Positions 6,853 through 15,520 of a stretch of DNA of 64,000 bases are shown here, piece after piece. The DNA is taken from the NCBI RefSeq assembly GCF_000935125.1, contig NZ_JRKI01000017.1:186001-250000 (forward strand), written 5' to 3'. The stretch's first letter is position 1. Every line of letters starts with the position of its first letter. The stretch is from Streptomyces natalensis ATCC 27448 (lineage in GTDB: Bacteria; Actinomycetota; Actinomycetes; Streptomycetales; Streptomycetaceae). The notes beneath the pieces are model-generated. The model was given only the letters and a program-made list of their open reading frames with translations. It was not told the origin of the DNA and did not search any database. Position numbers and translations under genes: made by a program.

Positions 6853-9800
6853 CCCGCGCTCCCCGGGCTGGAGTGCCACAGCTTGCGGCCGGTGGCGGCG
6901 CGTTCGCCGGCGGGCTGGAGGTCGGCCCACGGGTGCATTTCGTAGCCGGTCTCCAGGCGGATGGTACGGCCGGGGGCGGCGGGCGAGGGCTCCTCGGATC
7001 CGGCCTCCGGGCCGGGCTCGGGGCCGGACGCCGGGGCCGGGCGGTCGGGGCCTTCGGCCAGCCGCGCGGCGACCGCCTTCAGACCGCCGGTACGGCGCAG
7101 TTCGGCCAGTTCGGCGAGGTTCCAGGCGGCCGTGCCGACCACGCTGAGGCTGCGCGGCCCGCGGCGCTGGACCGTCCCGCGCACCAGCAGCAGCCAGGAG
7201 TGGAAGACGGTGTGGGCACAGGCCGCGTGCGAGTCGTCGAAGAAGGCGCAGTCGACCAGGCCCGTGCTGTCGTCGAGGGTGGTGAAGATGACCCGGCGGC
7301 CGGAGCGGATCGGCGGGGTCTGGGTGGCCGCCTTGGCCCCGGCGACCAGCACCGTCTCGCCGTGCCGGGCGCCGCGCAGCAGCCGGGCCGGCAGCGCGCC
7401 CAGCTCCGTGAGGAACTCCCGGTGGTCGGCCATCAGATGACGGGAGGCGTCCATGCCGAGGACGCCCAGCTCGGCGCTGAGCCGTTCGATATCGCTGAGG
7501 TCGGGCAGTCCGGCCGGCTCGACCGCGTCGGCCTCCGGCTCCTGTCCGGTGTGCAGCGTCAACTGCCCGCCTGCGGCGCCGCGGTGACGATGGTGCAGCT
7601 CGGCGACGTACAGCAGCAGATCGCGCCGGTTGGCGCCGAAGGAGTCCAGCGCGCCCACCCGGGCGAGGCGTTCGGCCACCGGACGGGACGGCCGGGCCCG
7701 CTGCCACAGGTCCTGGAGCGAGCGGTACGGCTGCCCGGTCTCGATCCGCCGCGCCTCGGCCTCGCTCATCCCGTGGACGTCGGAGAACGCGAGCCGCAGC
7801 CCCCAGACGCCGCGGTCGACGTCCCCGCCGGACACCAGTTCGATCCGGTGGGCGACCGCCGACCGGTTCACATCCAGCGGCAGCACCGGCACCCCCCGCC
7901 GCCGGGCGTCCGCGAGCAGCAGCCGCTTCGGGTACATCCCGGGGTCATGGGTGAGCAGCCCGGCGTAGAAGGCCGCGGGGTGGTGCGCCTTGAGCCAGGC
8001 GGACTGGTACGTGGGCACCGCGAAGGCGACGGCGTGCGCCTTGCAGAAGCCGTAGGCGCCGAACGCCTCCACGATCTCCCAGGTGTGCGCGATCACGTCG
8101 GCTGTGTAGCCGCGCCGTTCGGCCCGCTGCGCGAACCAGGCGCGCACCTGCCCCTGCACCTCCGGATGCGACAGCGCGCGCCGTTTCTCGTCCGCCTCGT
8201 CCCGTCCGCAGCCCGTCATGATCCGCAGGATCTCGATGATCTGCTCGTGGAACACCACCACCCCGTAGGTCTCGCGCAGCGGTTCCTCCAGGTCCGGGTG
8301 CGGATAGCGGACAGGCCTGCGGCCGTGCCGGGCCTCGATGAAGGGCCGCACCATATCGGCGGCGACCGGGCCCGGCCGGAAGAGGGAGATGTCGACGACG
8401 AGATCGTGGAAGGTCGCGGGCTGGAGCCGGCCGACCAGATCGCGCTGGCCGGGCGACTCGATCTGGAAGCAGCCGAGCGTCTCGGTGGAGCGGATCAGGT
8501 CGTAGGTCCGCCGGTCGCCCGGCGGCACCTGCCGGGGATCGTCCAGGTCGATCCGGCGCCCGGTGGCACGGCCGATCTCGGCGACGGCGTGCGCCATCGC
8601 GGACTGCATCCGTACGCCCAGCACATCGAGCTTGAGCAGCCCCATCTCCTCCACGTCGTCCTTGTCGAACTGCGACATGGGGAGGGGCGCGCTCCCGCCA
8701 GGGGGATCCCCTTCCGCGCCCTTGTGGCCGAGGGGGACCTCGCCGCTGGTGGGCACCACGGGCGTACGGTCCAGCAGCGTGGCGTCGGAGAGCAGCACCC
8801 CGCACGGGTGCATGGCGATACCGCGCGGCAGCGCGTCCAGCTCCTCGACCAGCTGCCACAGCCGTTCGCTGCCGGCCTCGCGCATGCCGCGCAGCTCGGG
8901 GAGTTCGGCCAGCGCGGCCCGTGCGTCGCGGGCGCGGATATGCGGAAACGCCTTGGCCAGCCGGTCCACCTGCGCCGGGTCCATGCCCAGGGCGGCGCCC
9001 ACATCCCGTACGGCGTGCCGTACGCGATAGGTCTCGGGCATCGAGACGGCGGCCACCCGCTCCTCCCCGAACCGGTCGAAGATCGCGCGGTAGACCTCCA
9101 GCCGGCGGGCGGACTCCACGTCGATGTCGATGTCCGGCAGCGCCTTGCGCCGCGCGGACAAGAAGCGCTCCATCAGCAGTCCGTGCTCGACCGGGTCGGC
9201 GTGCGCGATGCCCAGCAGATGGTTGACCAGCGATCCGGCGCCGGATCCACGGGCCGCGACCCGTATGCCCAACTCCCGTATGTCGTCCACCACTTGGGCG
9301 ACCGTCAGGAAGTAGGAGGGGTAGCCGAGCCGTTCGATCGTGCGCAGTTCGTCGTGCAGGCGCGCCCAGCGCTCGCGGTCGCGGTCGTAGCCGCGCAGCA
9401 CCATGGCGGCGGCGCAGCGCGAGCGCAGCACCCGGGCGGCGGTACGGCGGTGGGCGCCGACCAGCTGCGGCTCGGGGAAGTGGATCCGGCCGAGCCCGAT
9501 GTCGCCCCGGGGATCGACCCGGCACTCCCCCGCGGTCTCCTCGGTCATGGCCAGCAGCCGGTGGGCCAGGGCGCGGCGGAATCCGGCCGCCTCGGCGATC
9601 CGCTCGGCGGTGCGGGCCATCGCGGCGGTGTCCTTGAGCCAGCGCTCGCCGCCGTCCCGGGCCTCGGGGCGGCGGTCGACCGGCACCAGGCGGCGGGCGG
9701 AGTCCAGGACGTCGGCGACCGGGCCCTGGCCGGGGTCGGCGTAGCGGACGGCGTTGGTCAGGACGGCGCGGACGCCCTGGTCGACGGCGAAGCCGACCAT

Positions 9801-10406
9801 ACGGGCGGCCAGCCGCGGGGAGCCGGGGCCGCTGCCGGGGCGGCCGTGGTCGACGACCTCCAGGCGCAGCGCATCGCCGTACAGCTCGCGCCAGGGGGCG
9901 AGGAGGCGGGCGGCGCGGTCGGGGCGGGCGGCCGAGAGCGCCCGGCCGACCTCGGAGTCCGGGCCGAGCAGGACGGTCAGGCCGTCGGCGGTGGATTCCA
10001 GCGCGTCCCAGGGCGCCAGGGGCCGCTCCCGCCGGCCGGCATGGGCGGCGGAGACCAGGCGGCACAGGGCGGCCCAGCCCGCCGCGCCGTCGCGGGCGAG
10101 GAAGACGGCGCGAGCGGCGGATTCGTCGAGGAAGGCGCCGCCGCGGACCGGGGTGCGGCGGCGGGCGGTGGCCGGGGGCGCCGGCTCGCGGTCCGCCACG
10201 GCGAGTTCGGTGCCGAACAGCGGGCGGATACCGGCCCGGGCGGCGGCCTTGGCGAACCGTACGGCGCCGGAGAGGCCGTCCCGGTCGGTCAGCGCGAGGG
10301 TGTCCATGCCCCGCTCGGCGGCGCGCTCCACCAGCCGTTCCGGGTGGGAGGCGCCATAGCGCAGGGAGAACCCCGAAGCGGTGTGCAGATGCGTGAACCC
10401 GGCCAT
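6849..10406 (-). CDS. dnaE2: Error-prone DNA polymerase DnaE2
   Basis: 1185 aa, class C polymerase. The N-terminal PHP domain starts FTHLHTASGFSLRYG. The palm active site contains PDIDID (about residues 430) and a third acid in LLKLDVLG; a helix-hairpin-helix and OB-fold follow (VLVAGAKAATQTPPIRSG). DnaE2 does translesion and mutagenic synthesis, with ImuB recruiting it to the clamp. The start at 10406 has a strong AGGAGG 7 bases upstream. A LexA-type SOS box sits 96 bases upstream. Before MSQFDKDDVEEMG an extra GAEGDPPGGSAPLP stretch (about residues 560-575) is encoded by palindromic DNA and looks inserted. Confidence 0.93.
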   Translation of the reverse strand: MAGFTHLHTASGFSLRYGASHPERLVERAAERGMDTLALTDRDGLSGAVRFAKAAARAGIRPLFGTELAVADREPAPPATARRRTPVRGGAFLDESAARAVFLARDGAAGWAALCRLVSAAHAGRRERPLAPWDALESTADGLTVLLGPDSEVGRALSAARPDRAARLLAPWRELYGDALRLEVVDHGRPGSGPGSPRLAARMVGFAVDQGVRAVLTNAVRYADPGQGPVADVLDSARRLVPVDRRPEARDGGERWLKDTAAMARTAERIAEAAGFRRALAHRLLAMTEETAGECRVDPRGDIGLGRIHFPEPQLVGAHRRTAARVLRSRCAAAMVLRGYDRDRERWARLHDELRTIERLGYPSYFLTVAQVVDDIRELGIRVAARGSGAGSLVNHLLGIAHADPVEHGLLMERFLSARRKALPDIDIDVESARRLEVYRAIFDRFGEERVAAVSMPETYRVRHAVRDVGAALGMDPAQVDRLAKAFPHIRARDARAALAELPELRGMREAGSERLWQLVEELDALPRGIAMHPCGVLLSDATLLDRTPVVPTSGEVPLGHKGAEGDPPGGSAPLPMSQFDKDDVEEMGLLKLDVLGVRMQSAMAHAVAEIGRATGRRIDLDDPRQVPPGDRRTYDLIRSTETLGCFQIESPGQRDLVGRLQPATFHDLVVDISLFRPGPVAADMVRPFIEARHGRRPVRYPHPDLEEPLRETYGVVVFHEQIIEILRIMTGCGRDEADEKRRALSHPEVQGQVRAWFAQRAERRGYTADVIAHTWEIVEAFGAYGFCKAHAVAFAVPTYQSAWLKAHHPAAFYAGLLTHDPGMYPKRLLLADARRRGVPVLPLDVNRSAVAHRIELVSGGDVDRGVWGLRLAFSDVHGMSEAEARRIETGQPYRSLQDLWQRARPSRPVAERLARVGALDSFGANRRDLLLYVAELHHRHRGAAGGQLTLHTGQEPEADAVEPAGLPDLSDIERLSAELGVLGMDASRHLMADHREFLTELGALPARLLRGARHGETVLVAGAKAATQTPPIRSGRRVIFTTLDDSTGLVDCAFFDDSHAACAHTVFHSWLLLVRGTVQRRGPRSLSVVGTAAWNLAELAELRRTGGLKAVAARLAEGPDRPAPASGPEPGPEAGSEEPSPAAPGRTIRLETGYEMHPWADLQPAGERAATGRKLWHSSPGSAG

Positions 10407-10501
10407 CCACACCTCCTGCGCCTCATTCGCCCCCTGGCTGCCCTCGGTCCCGCTGGCTTCATCGGTCCCTCTGGTTTCTCTCCTCCACCATAACGCGTAA
10501 C

Positions 10502-10517
10502 TCGAACATGCGTACGA
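10502..10517 (-). promoter_or_regulatory. LexA SOS box upstream of dnaE2
   Basis: On the minus strand the sequence is TCGTACGCATGTTCGA. It differs at one base from the actinobacterial consensus TCGAAC-N4-GTTCGA in its left half and matches the right half (TGTTCGA). It lies 96 bases upstream of the dnaE2 start and points to DNA-damage control of the dnaE2-imuB operon. Confidence 0.75.
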
Positions 10518-10628
10518 ACACACGCTCGGGGAGACCGCCGGCCATCCGTCGTTCGGCCCCGCCCGGTCTGCGGAGCCGCCGCGACGGCCGGAGGATGTGG
10601 GGACACCGGCCCCCGAACGGAGCGGCGC

Positions 10629-11711
10629 ATGGGCACCACGGATGACGGCACCCGCACCCGGATGACCTTCACGGAGGAGGTCCGCAGCGCGGTGACGGTC
10701 CGGGCCGCGCTGCTGGTGACCGGCGTGCTGGGGCTGATGGTGGCGTTCATCACGTCCTACGCGGGGGCGTTCCATCACCCGAGGCCCAAGGACGTACCGC
10801 TCGGCGTGGTCGCGCCCGCGCGGGCGGCCGGGCAGGTGGTGGCGAAGCTGGACCGGCTGCCGGGCTCACCGCTCGCCCCGCGCACGGTGGGCTCGGAGCG
10901 GCAGGCACGGCAGCAGATCGCGGACCGGACGCTCGACGCCGCGCTGCTCGTCGATCCGCGCGGCACCACCGACCGGCTCCTGGTGGCGAGCGGCGGCGGG
11001 GCGTCCCTGTCGCAGTCGGTCGAAGTGGTCGTCCGGGAAGCGGAGAAGTCCCAGAAGCGCACCGTCCGTACGGTGGACATGATCCCGGCCGACGCCGCCG
11101 ACAGCCGCAGCCTGACGTCGTTCTACCTGGTCGTGGGCTGGTGCGTGGGTGGCTATCTGTGCGCCGCGATCCTCGCCGTCAGCGCCGGCGCCCGGCCCGC
11201 CAACGGGGCCCGCGCGGTCATCCGGCTGGCCGCGCTCGGGGCCTATGCGCTCGTCGCCGGGCTGGCGGGCGCGCTCGTCGTCGGGCCGGTCCTGGGCGCG
11301 CTGCCCGGAAGCCTCTACGGGCTGTGGGGCCTGGGCGCCCTGATCGTCTTCGCGGTCGGGGCGACCACGCTGGCCTTCCAGTCGCTGCTGGGGGTCATCG
11401 GCATCGGCCTGGCGATCCTGCTGATCGTGGTCCTCGGCAATCCGAGCGCGGGCGGCGCCTATCCCTATCCCCTGCTGCCGCCCTTCTGGCGCGCGATCGG
11501 CCCGGCCCTGCCCCCGGGCGCGGGCACCTGGGCGGCCCGCTCCGTCGCCTACTTCCGGGGGCGGGCGATGACCGGGCCGCTGCTGGTACTGGCGGCATGG
11601 GCGGTGGGCGGCACCCTGGTCACCCTGGTCCGCTCGGCTCTGCGCAGGGGGGCCGGGGCGGGGGCGGGTGACGAGGCCAGGGCCGCCGGGGCGCGGCCGC
11701 CCACGTCGTAG
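10629..11711 (+). CDS. Multi-pass membrane protein of the ABC-2/YhgE-like permease type
   Basis: 360 aa. One N-terminal helix (LLVTGVLGLMVAFITSYAGA) is followed by an extracytoplasmic domain of about 130 residues and then a cluster of five or six helices from about residue 165 to 340. This plan (TM, large loop, 5-6 TM) is that of DUF3533/YhgE/ABC-2 type membrane proteins. No ATPase is adjacent, so the function is unknown. It diverges from dnaE2 over about 220 bases. Confidence 0.65.
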   Translation: MGTTDDGTRTRMTFTEEVRSAVTVRAALLVTGVLGLMVAFITSYAGAFHHPRPKDVPLGVVAPARAAGQVVAKLDRLPGSPLAPRTVGSERQARQQIADRTLDAALLVDPRGTTDRLLVASGGGASLSQSVEVVVREAEKSQKRTVRTVDMIPADAADSRSLTSFYLVVGWCVGGYLCAAILAVSAGARPANGARAVIRLAALGAYALVAGLAGALVVGPVLGALPGSLYGLWGLGALIVFAVGATTLAFQSLLGVIGIGLAILLIVVLGNPSAGGAYPYPLLPPFWRAIGPALPPGAGTWAARSVAYFRGRAMTGPLLVLAAWAVGGTLVTLVRSALRRGAGAGAGDEARAAGARPPTS

Positions 11712-12141
11712 GAGGCGTCACCTAGGGCCCTGACGGCCGGGCTGGCGGAGCCCCTCGACGGCGCGGGGGCGTAGGGCGACGGGCCGAGCGTGGACTCCTG
11801 CCCCGCCGTACCCCCTCCCAAAACCATGCGGAGGCCCTCTCCGGCCACCTTCTTCGGACATTTGGCAAAGATCCATCCCCGCCCGAACGACCGGTCGGTG
11901 GCCGGATTCCCTCCTTCCGGGCGCCGCGGAGCCCGCCTCCCGTACGGCGACGGGCGCCCCGTCCCCGCTGGCCGCACACCACGCGGTCACACCCTTTTCA
12001 CAACTCCGCCGCATTCGTTCGCGCCATTACCCACCGCATGCATCTACCGACTCAAAGCGATCGGCCGAGGTGCGTCCGGGGCGCCGTTGGGTCCAGACTC
12101 CCGTTCGGCATCCCGCACCAACAACCAAGGGAGTTCACGTC
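11712..12141. other. Intergenic region, no gene recognised
   Basis: 430 bases between the membrane-protein gene and the protease-inhibitor gene. Open reading frames here have no recognisable product. The part near 11980-12060 is locally less GC-rich (CACCCTTTTCACAACTCC) and probably carries the inhibitor promoter. A GGTCACAC element lies at 11985-11992. Confidence 0.5.
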
Positions 12142-12585
12142 ATGCGGTACATCTCCGGTGCTTTGGCGCTCGGCGCGGCGCTGGTTCTCGGCTCGCTGGC
12201 CACCACGGCTCAGGCGGCCGACGCCCCGGTCCACAACAGCATCCGTACGGGTGGTCTGTACGCCCCGACGGAGCTCGTGATGACCGTCGGCCAGGGCGAG
12301 ACCCGCGCGACGGCCACGGTGGAGCGCGCGGTCACCCTCAGCTGTATGCCGGGGGCGACCGGCAGCCACCCGAACCCCAAGGCCGCCTGCGCCCAGCTGC
12401 GTTCGGCGTCCGGTGACTTCGCCAAGGTGACCGGCACGGGAACGGAGCGCATGTGCACCAAGATATGGAACCCGGTGGTCGTCACCGCCGACGGCGTCTG
12501 GGAGGGCCGCCGGGTGTCGTACACCTACACCTACCCCAACTCCTGCATGATGGACGCCGCCCAGCAGTCGGTGTTCCGCTTCTGA
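12142..12585 (+). CDS. Secreted subtilisin-inhibitor-like protein (SSI family)
   Basis: 147 aa with a Sec signal peptide (MRYISGALALGAALVLGSLA ... TAQA). Four conserved Cys (in LSCMPG, KAACAQL, RMCTKIW, NSCMMD) match the two disulphides of Streptomyces subtilisin inhibitors. The reactive loop aligns CTKIWNP with the CPMVYDP of SSI, placing Lys107 at P1, which predicts inhibition of trypsin-like as well as subtilisin-type proteases (inference). It lies convergent with a streptogrisin-type protease, separated by a strong hairpin. RBS AAGGGAG precedes the ATG. Confidence 0.92.
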   Translation: MRYISGALALGAALVLGSLATTAQAADAPVHNSIRTGGLYAPTELVMTVGQGETRATATVERAVTLSCMPGATGSHPNPKAACAQLRSASGDFAKVTGTGTERMCTKIWNPVVVTADGVWEGRRVSYTYTYPNSCMMDAAQQSVFRF

Positions 12586-12614
12586 CCGAGCACGACGTTC
12601 CGACCACGCACGAC

Positions 12615-12651
12615 GTACGGCCCCGGACATTCGCGGTGTCCGGGGCCGTAC
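12615..12651. terminator. Bidirectional terminator hairpin
   Basis: Arms GTACGGCCCCGGACA (12615-12629) and its complement (12637-12651) make a perfect 15-bp stem with loop TTCGCGG between the convergent inhibitor and protease genes. Confidence 0.88.
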
Positions 12652-12712
12652 CCCTGCCGTCTGCCGTCGGGCCGTGCCCGCCGGTCAGCCGAGACCGGTC
12701 GTCCGAGGCCGG

Positions 12713-13786
12713 TCAGCCGATCTGCGCGCCGTAGGCCGACAGGGCCTCCGGAACCGGCTGGAAGAACGTCTCGCCACCGTTGGTGCAGTCGCCGCTGCCG
12801 CCGGAGGTGAGGCCGACCGCGGACTCGCCGTCGAAGAGCGCGCCGCCGCTGTCGCCGGGCTCGGCGCAGACGTCGGTCTGGATCAGCCCGTCGACCGTGC
12901 CCTCCTGGTAGTTGACGCTGGCGTTGAGCGCCTTGACGGTGCCGTCGTGCACCTGGGTGGTGCTGCCGCTGCGCTGTACCTTCTCACCGACCGTGGCGTC
13001 CGCGGCCTGGGTGATCTTCTGGGTGCTGCCGTTGTAGAGGTCCACCTCGCTGGGGTGATCGGTGTTGCCGGTGTACTTGACGATGGAGTAGTCGTGACCG
13101 GGGAACGTGGACGCCTCGGTGGTCGCGATCTCCGAGCCGCCCTGCGTGTCGGACCAGCTCTTGACGGCGTTGCCGCAGTGACCGGCCGTCAGGAAGTACG
13201 GCTGGCCGTCCTTGACGACGTTGAAGCCGAGCGAGCAGCGGGCGCTGTCGCCCCAGATGGCGTCGCCGCCGCCGATGAAGGGCTTGAACTCGCCCTGGCT
13301 GTGGCGCAGTTCGACCTTGTCGCCGAGGCTCCGGGCAACCTTGGTGAGGCGGTCCAGCTTGGCGCCCTTGACCGTGCGGTCGGCGGTCACCACGACCTTG
13401 TTGCTGACCGGGTCGACGCCCCAGGCGGTGCCGGGGATGGTCGCCCTGGACTTCAGCGTCTGCCGGGCCGCATCGAGCTGGGCGAGGGAGTGCTTGACGA
13501 GTCTGGCCTGGGCCCCCTTGGCCCGTACGGCCTTGGCCGCGGTCTCGTCGACGACGTTGACCACCAGCTTCTTGGCCCGGGCGTCGTAGTACGCGCCGGC
13601 CGCATTGCTCTTGAGCTGGGAGGCCAGGGCGGTGGCCGCGGCGGAGGTCAGCTTGAGGGGCTTGGGGATGGTCGGGGCGGGGGCCGCGTGGGCGTTGGCC
13701 AGGGTGACGGTGGCGGTGGCGGCGAGGGCGAGCGCTCCCGCGCCTGCCAGGACCGCACGGCGGTGGGGTATGCGTCGGTGCTTCAA
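12713..13786 (-). CDS. Streptogrisin-type secreted serine protease (S1E), first copy
   Basis: 357-aa prepro-enzyme. After a signal peptide (RRAVLAGAGALALAATATVT) comes a pro-region of about 135 residues, then the mature chymotrypsin-fold domain. The triad is visible: LTAGHCG (His), DYSIVKY (Asp), PGDSGGALF (Ser). Cys pairs ARCSLGF/AGHC and DVCAEPG/SGDCTNG fit streptogrisin disulphides. I place the start at a TTG (13786, MKHRRIPHRR), because GGGAGG sits 7 bases upstream; the longer frame lacks a signal peptide. The C-terminus (SAYGAQIG) differs from the usual SAYGVSVY. Convergent with the inhibitor gene; an 18-bp palindrome lies 235 bases upstream. Confidence 0.9.
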   Translation of the reverse strand: MKHRRIPHRRAVLAGAGALALAATATVTLANAHAAPAPTIPKPLKLTSAAATALASQLKSNAAGAYYDARAKKLVVNVVDETAAKAVRAKGAQARLVKHSLAQLDAARQTLKSRATIPGTAWGVDPVSNKVVVTADRTVKGAKLDRLTKVARSLGDKVELRHSQGEFKPFIGGGDAIWGDSARCSLGFNVVKDGQPYFLTAGHCGNAVKSWSDTQGGSEIATTEASTFPGHDYSIVKYTGNTDHPSEVDLYNGSTQKITQAADATVGEKVQRSGSTTQVHDGTVKALNASVNYQEGTVDGLIQTDVCAEPGDSGGALFDGESAVGLTSGGSGDCTNGGETFFQPVPEALSAYGAQIG

Positions 13787-14019
13787 CTCAGTGCCTCCCG
13801 TGGGGGGATGGGCCCGGCTCCGTGGGGAGATGCGCGGGCCCGAGAGTGTGAGGAATCTGGACACAAACGTTCCGCCCGGCGTAGCAGCACTTGAGGAATC
13901 AGCGCTCCGGTGAGTCGCGTCCATGCCAACGTGCGAAGCCGAGTATTCCCACCCCTCTCACTCGCGCACAAGGCTGAGTACCGGCCTTGAGTACGGGAGT
14001 TCACCTTTTCCACACATGG

Positions 14020-14037
14020 CGGTCACACGTGTGACCG
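14020..14037. promoter_or_regulatory. Perfect 18-bp palindrome upstream of the protease
   Basis: CGGTCACAC-GTGTGACCG, no spacer, 235 bases upstream of the minus-strand protease start, in the 475-base gap 13787-14261. A regulator site is likely, its regulator unknown. The rest of the gap holds the protease promoter region and the SPFH terminator. Confidence 0.55.
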
Positions 14038-14205
14038 GACGACGTTTCAACGGGTTCCGACCGATATGCGGGGCGTGCCGTCTCGAAGTGCGGACGAACG
14101 CGGTGGGGCACGGGCGGGCGGCGCCTGTCCGGATTGCAACCTTGGGCGCACGCAGGTCGTCGCCGGACGGACGCGAGCGCCGGAAGCGCGTGAGCGCACG
14201 CAAGT

Positions 14206-14240
14206 GATCGCCGTACGCGCCCGGGGCACGTACGGCGATC
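14206..14240 (-). terminator. Terminator hairpin after the SPFH gene
   Basis: GATCGCCGTACG (14206-14217) pairs perfectly with CGTACGGCGATC (14229-14240) around an 11-base loop, starting 22 bases beyond the SPFH stop codon. Confidence 0.8.
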
Positions 14241-14261
14241 GATTACGGTCGGGGCGGGCTG

Positions 14262-15347
14262 CTAGCCGCGTTCGGCGCCGCGGCCCGCGTTGTGGCCGTC
14301 CGGGGCCTCCTGGGTGTCCAGGGCCTCCTCGGCGCCCGGGACACGGTCGACGTCCGCATCGCGGTCCACGTCCGAGACGCGATCGAGGTCCGAGACCCGG
14401 CCGAGGTCGGCAACGCCGTCGATGTCGCCGATGTCGTCGACGCCGCCGGCATCCGGGGTGCGGGGCCCGCCGTCGGCATCCGGGGTGCGGGGCCCGTCGT
14501 CGGCTCCCGCGCCCTGCGCCCCCGCGCCGTCCGACTCGGCCCGCCGGCGCTGCTCCGCCTCGGTCTGTGCCGTCTGCGCCTGGGCCTGGAGGCCGGAGCG
14601 CTCCAGGAAGCGCAGCAGCTCGACGGGGAAGGGCAGGACCAGGGTGGAGTTCTTCTCGGCGGCGACCGCCACCACCGTCTGCAACAGGCGCAGTTGCAGC
14701 GCCGCGGGCTGGTCGGACATCGCCGCGGCCGCCTCGGCCAGCTTCTTCGACGCCTGGAGCTCGGCATCGGCGTTGATCACGCGGGCGCGCCGGTCGCGGG
14801 TCGCCTCGGCCTGGCGGGCCATCGACCGCTTCATGGTCTCCGGCAGCGAGACGTCCTTGATCTCCACCCGGTCGACGGTCACGCCCCACCCGATGGCGGG
14901 ACTGTCCATCATCAGCTCCAGCCCCTGGTTGAGCTTCTCGCGGTTGGAGAGCAGATCGTCCAGCTCGCTCTTGCCGATGATCGAGCGCAGCGAGGTCTGC
15001 GCCATCTGCGAGACCGCGAAGCGGTAGTCCTCGACCCGGATGACCGCGTCGGCGGCGTCCACGACCTTGAAGTAGACCACCGCATCGACCCGGACGGTGA
15101 CGTTGTCGCGGGTGATGCCCTCCTGGGCGGGCACCGGCATCGTCACGATCTGCATATTGACCTTGCGCAGCCGGTCGACCGCCGGAATGATCATGGTGAA
15201 TCCCGGCGGCCGCACCTCGGAGGCCAGCCGCCCCAGCCGCAGCACCACACCCCGCTCGTACTGTTTGATCACACGGGCCGCGGCCATGAGGTACACCAGG
15301 CCGGCGCACCCCACCGCCACCCCGGCCGTCACCAGTTCTTCGAGCAT
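14262..15347 (-). CDS. SPFH/Band 7 (slipin-like) membrane protein
   Basis: 361 aa. One N-terminal membrane helix (VAVGCAGLVYLMAAARVI) is followed by a Band 7 domain of about 230 residues (QYERGVVLRLGRLASEVRPP, VRVDAVVYFKV, RSIIGKSELDDLLSNRE, RQAEATRDRRARVINADAE), typical of stomatin/slipin scaffolds of membrane microdomains. The last ~95 residues are unusual: acidic, with a 27-bp direct repeat (14448 and 14475) coding GPRTPDA twice, then D-x-D-R-V units. A GTG (15350) directly precedes ATG 15347; the latter has better spacing from AGGGGG. No NfeD partner is adjacent. Confidence 0.87.
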   Translation of the reverse strand: MLEELVTAGVAVGCAGLVYLMAAARVIKQYERGVVLRLGRLASEVRPPGFTMIIPAVDRLRKVNMQIVTMPVPAQEGITRDNVTVRVDAVVYFKVVDAADAVIRVEDYRFAVSQMAQTSLRSIIGKSELDDLLSNREKLNQGLELMMDSPAIGWGVTVDRVEIKDVSLPETMKRSMARQAEATRDRRARVINADAELQASKKLAEAAAAMSDQPAALQLRLLQTVVAVAAEKNSTLVLPFPVELLRFLERSGLQAQAQTAQTEAEQRRRAESDGAGAQGAGADDGPRTPDADGGPRTPDAGGVDDIGDIDGVADLGRVSDLDRVSDVDRDADVDRVPGAEEALDTQEAPDGHNAGRGAERG

Positions 15348-15520
15348 CACGGCCCCCTGACGTCCGCCGTAAGCCGTTCACCATCCGGCCCTCACCGACC
15401 GAATGACGCCTTTTACCATGGTATGCCCGGTTGGCGGGGCTGAGGCGAACGGCGGACGCAGGGGGCGCAGGGGGACGCAGGGGGCCTGGCCTTGTCATGA
15501 CCTGGCCGACGGGCCCGCGG

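Noticed and set aside
6873..10493. A 1206-codon plus-strand open frame opposite dnaE2
   Set aside because: Its translation is a Gly/Val/Gln-rich shadow of the GC-biased codons of dnaE2, which has full polymerase motifs and a strong RBS.
11712..12141. tRNA or small gene before the subtilisin inhibitor
   Set aside because: No cloverleaf with TTCGA loop could be made, and the open frames have neither RBS nor family.
12674..13894. A 406-codon plus-strand open frame opposite the first protease
   Set aside because: Antisense shadow; the minus strand has the complete serine-protease triad and disulphide pattern.
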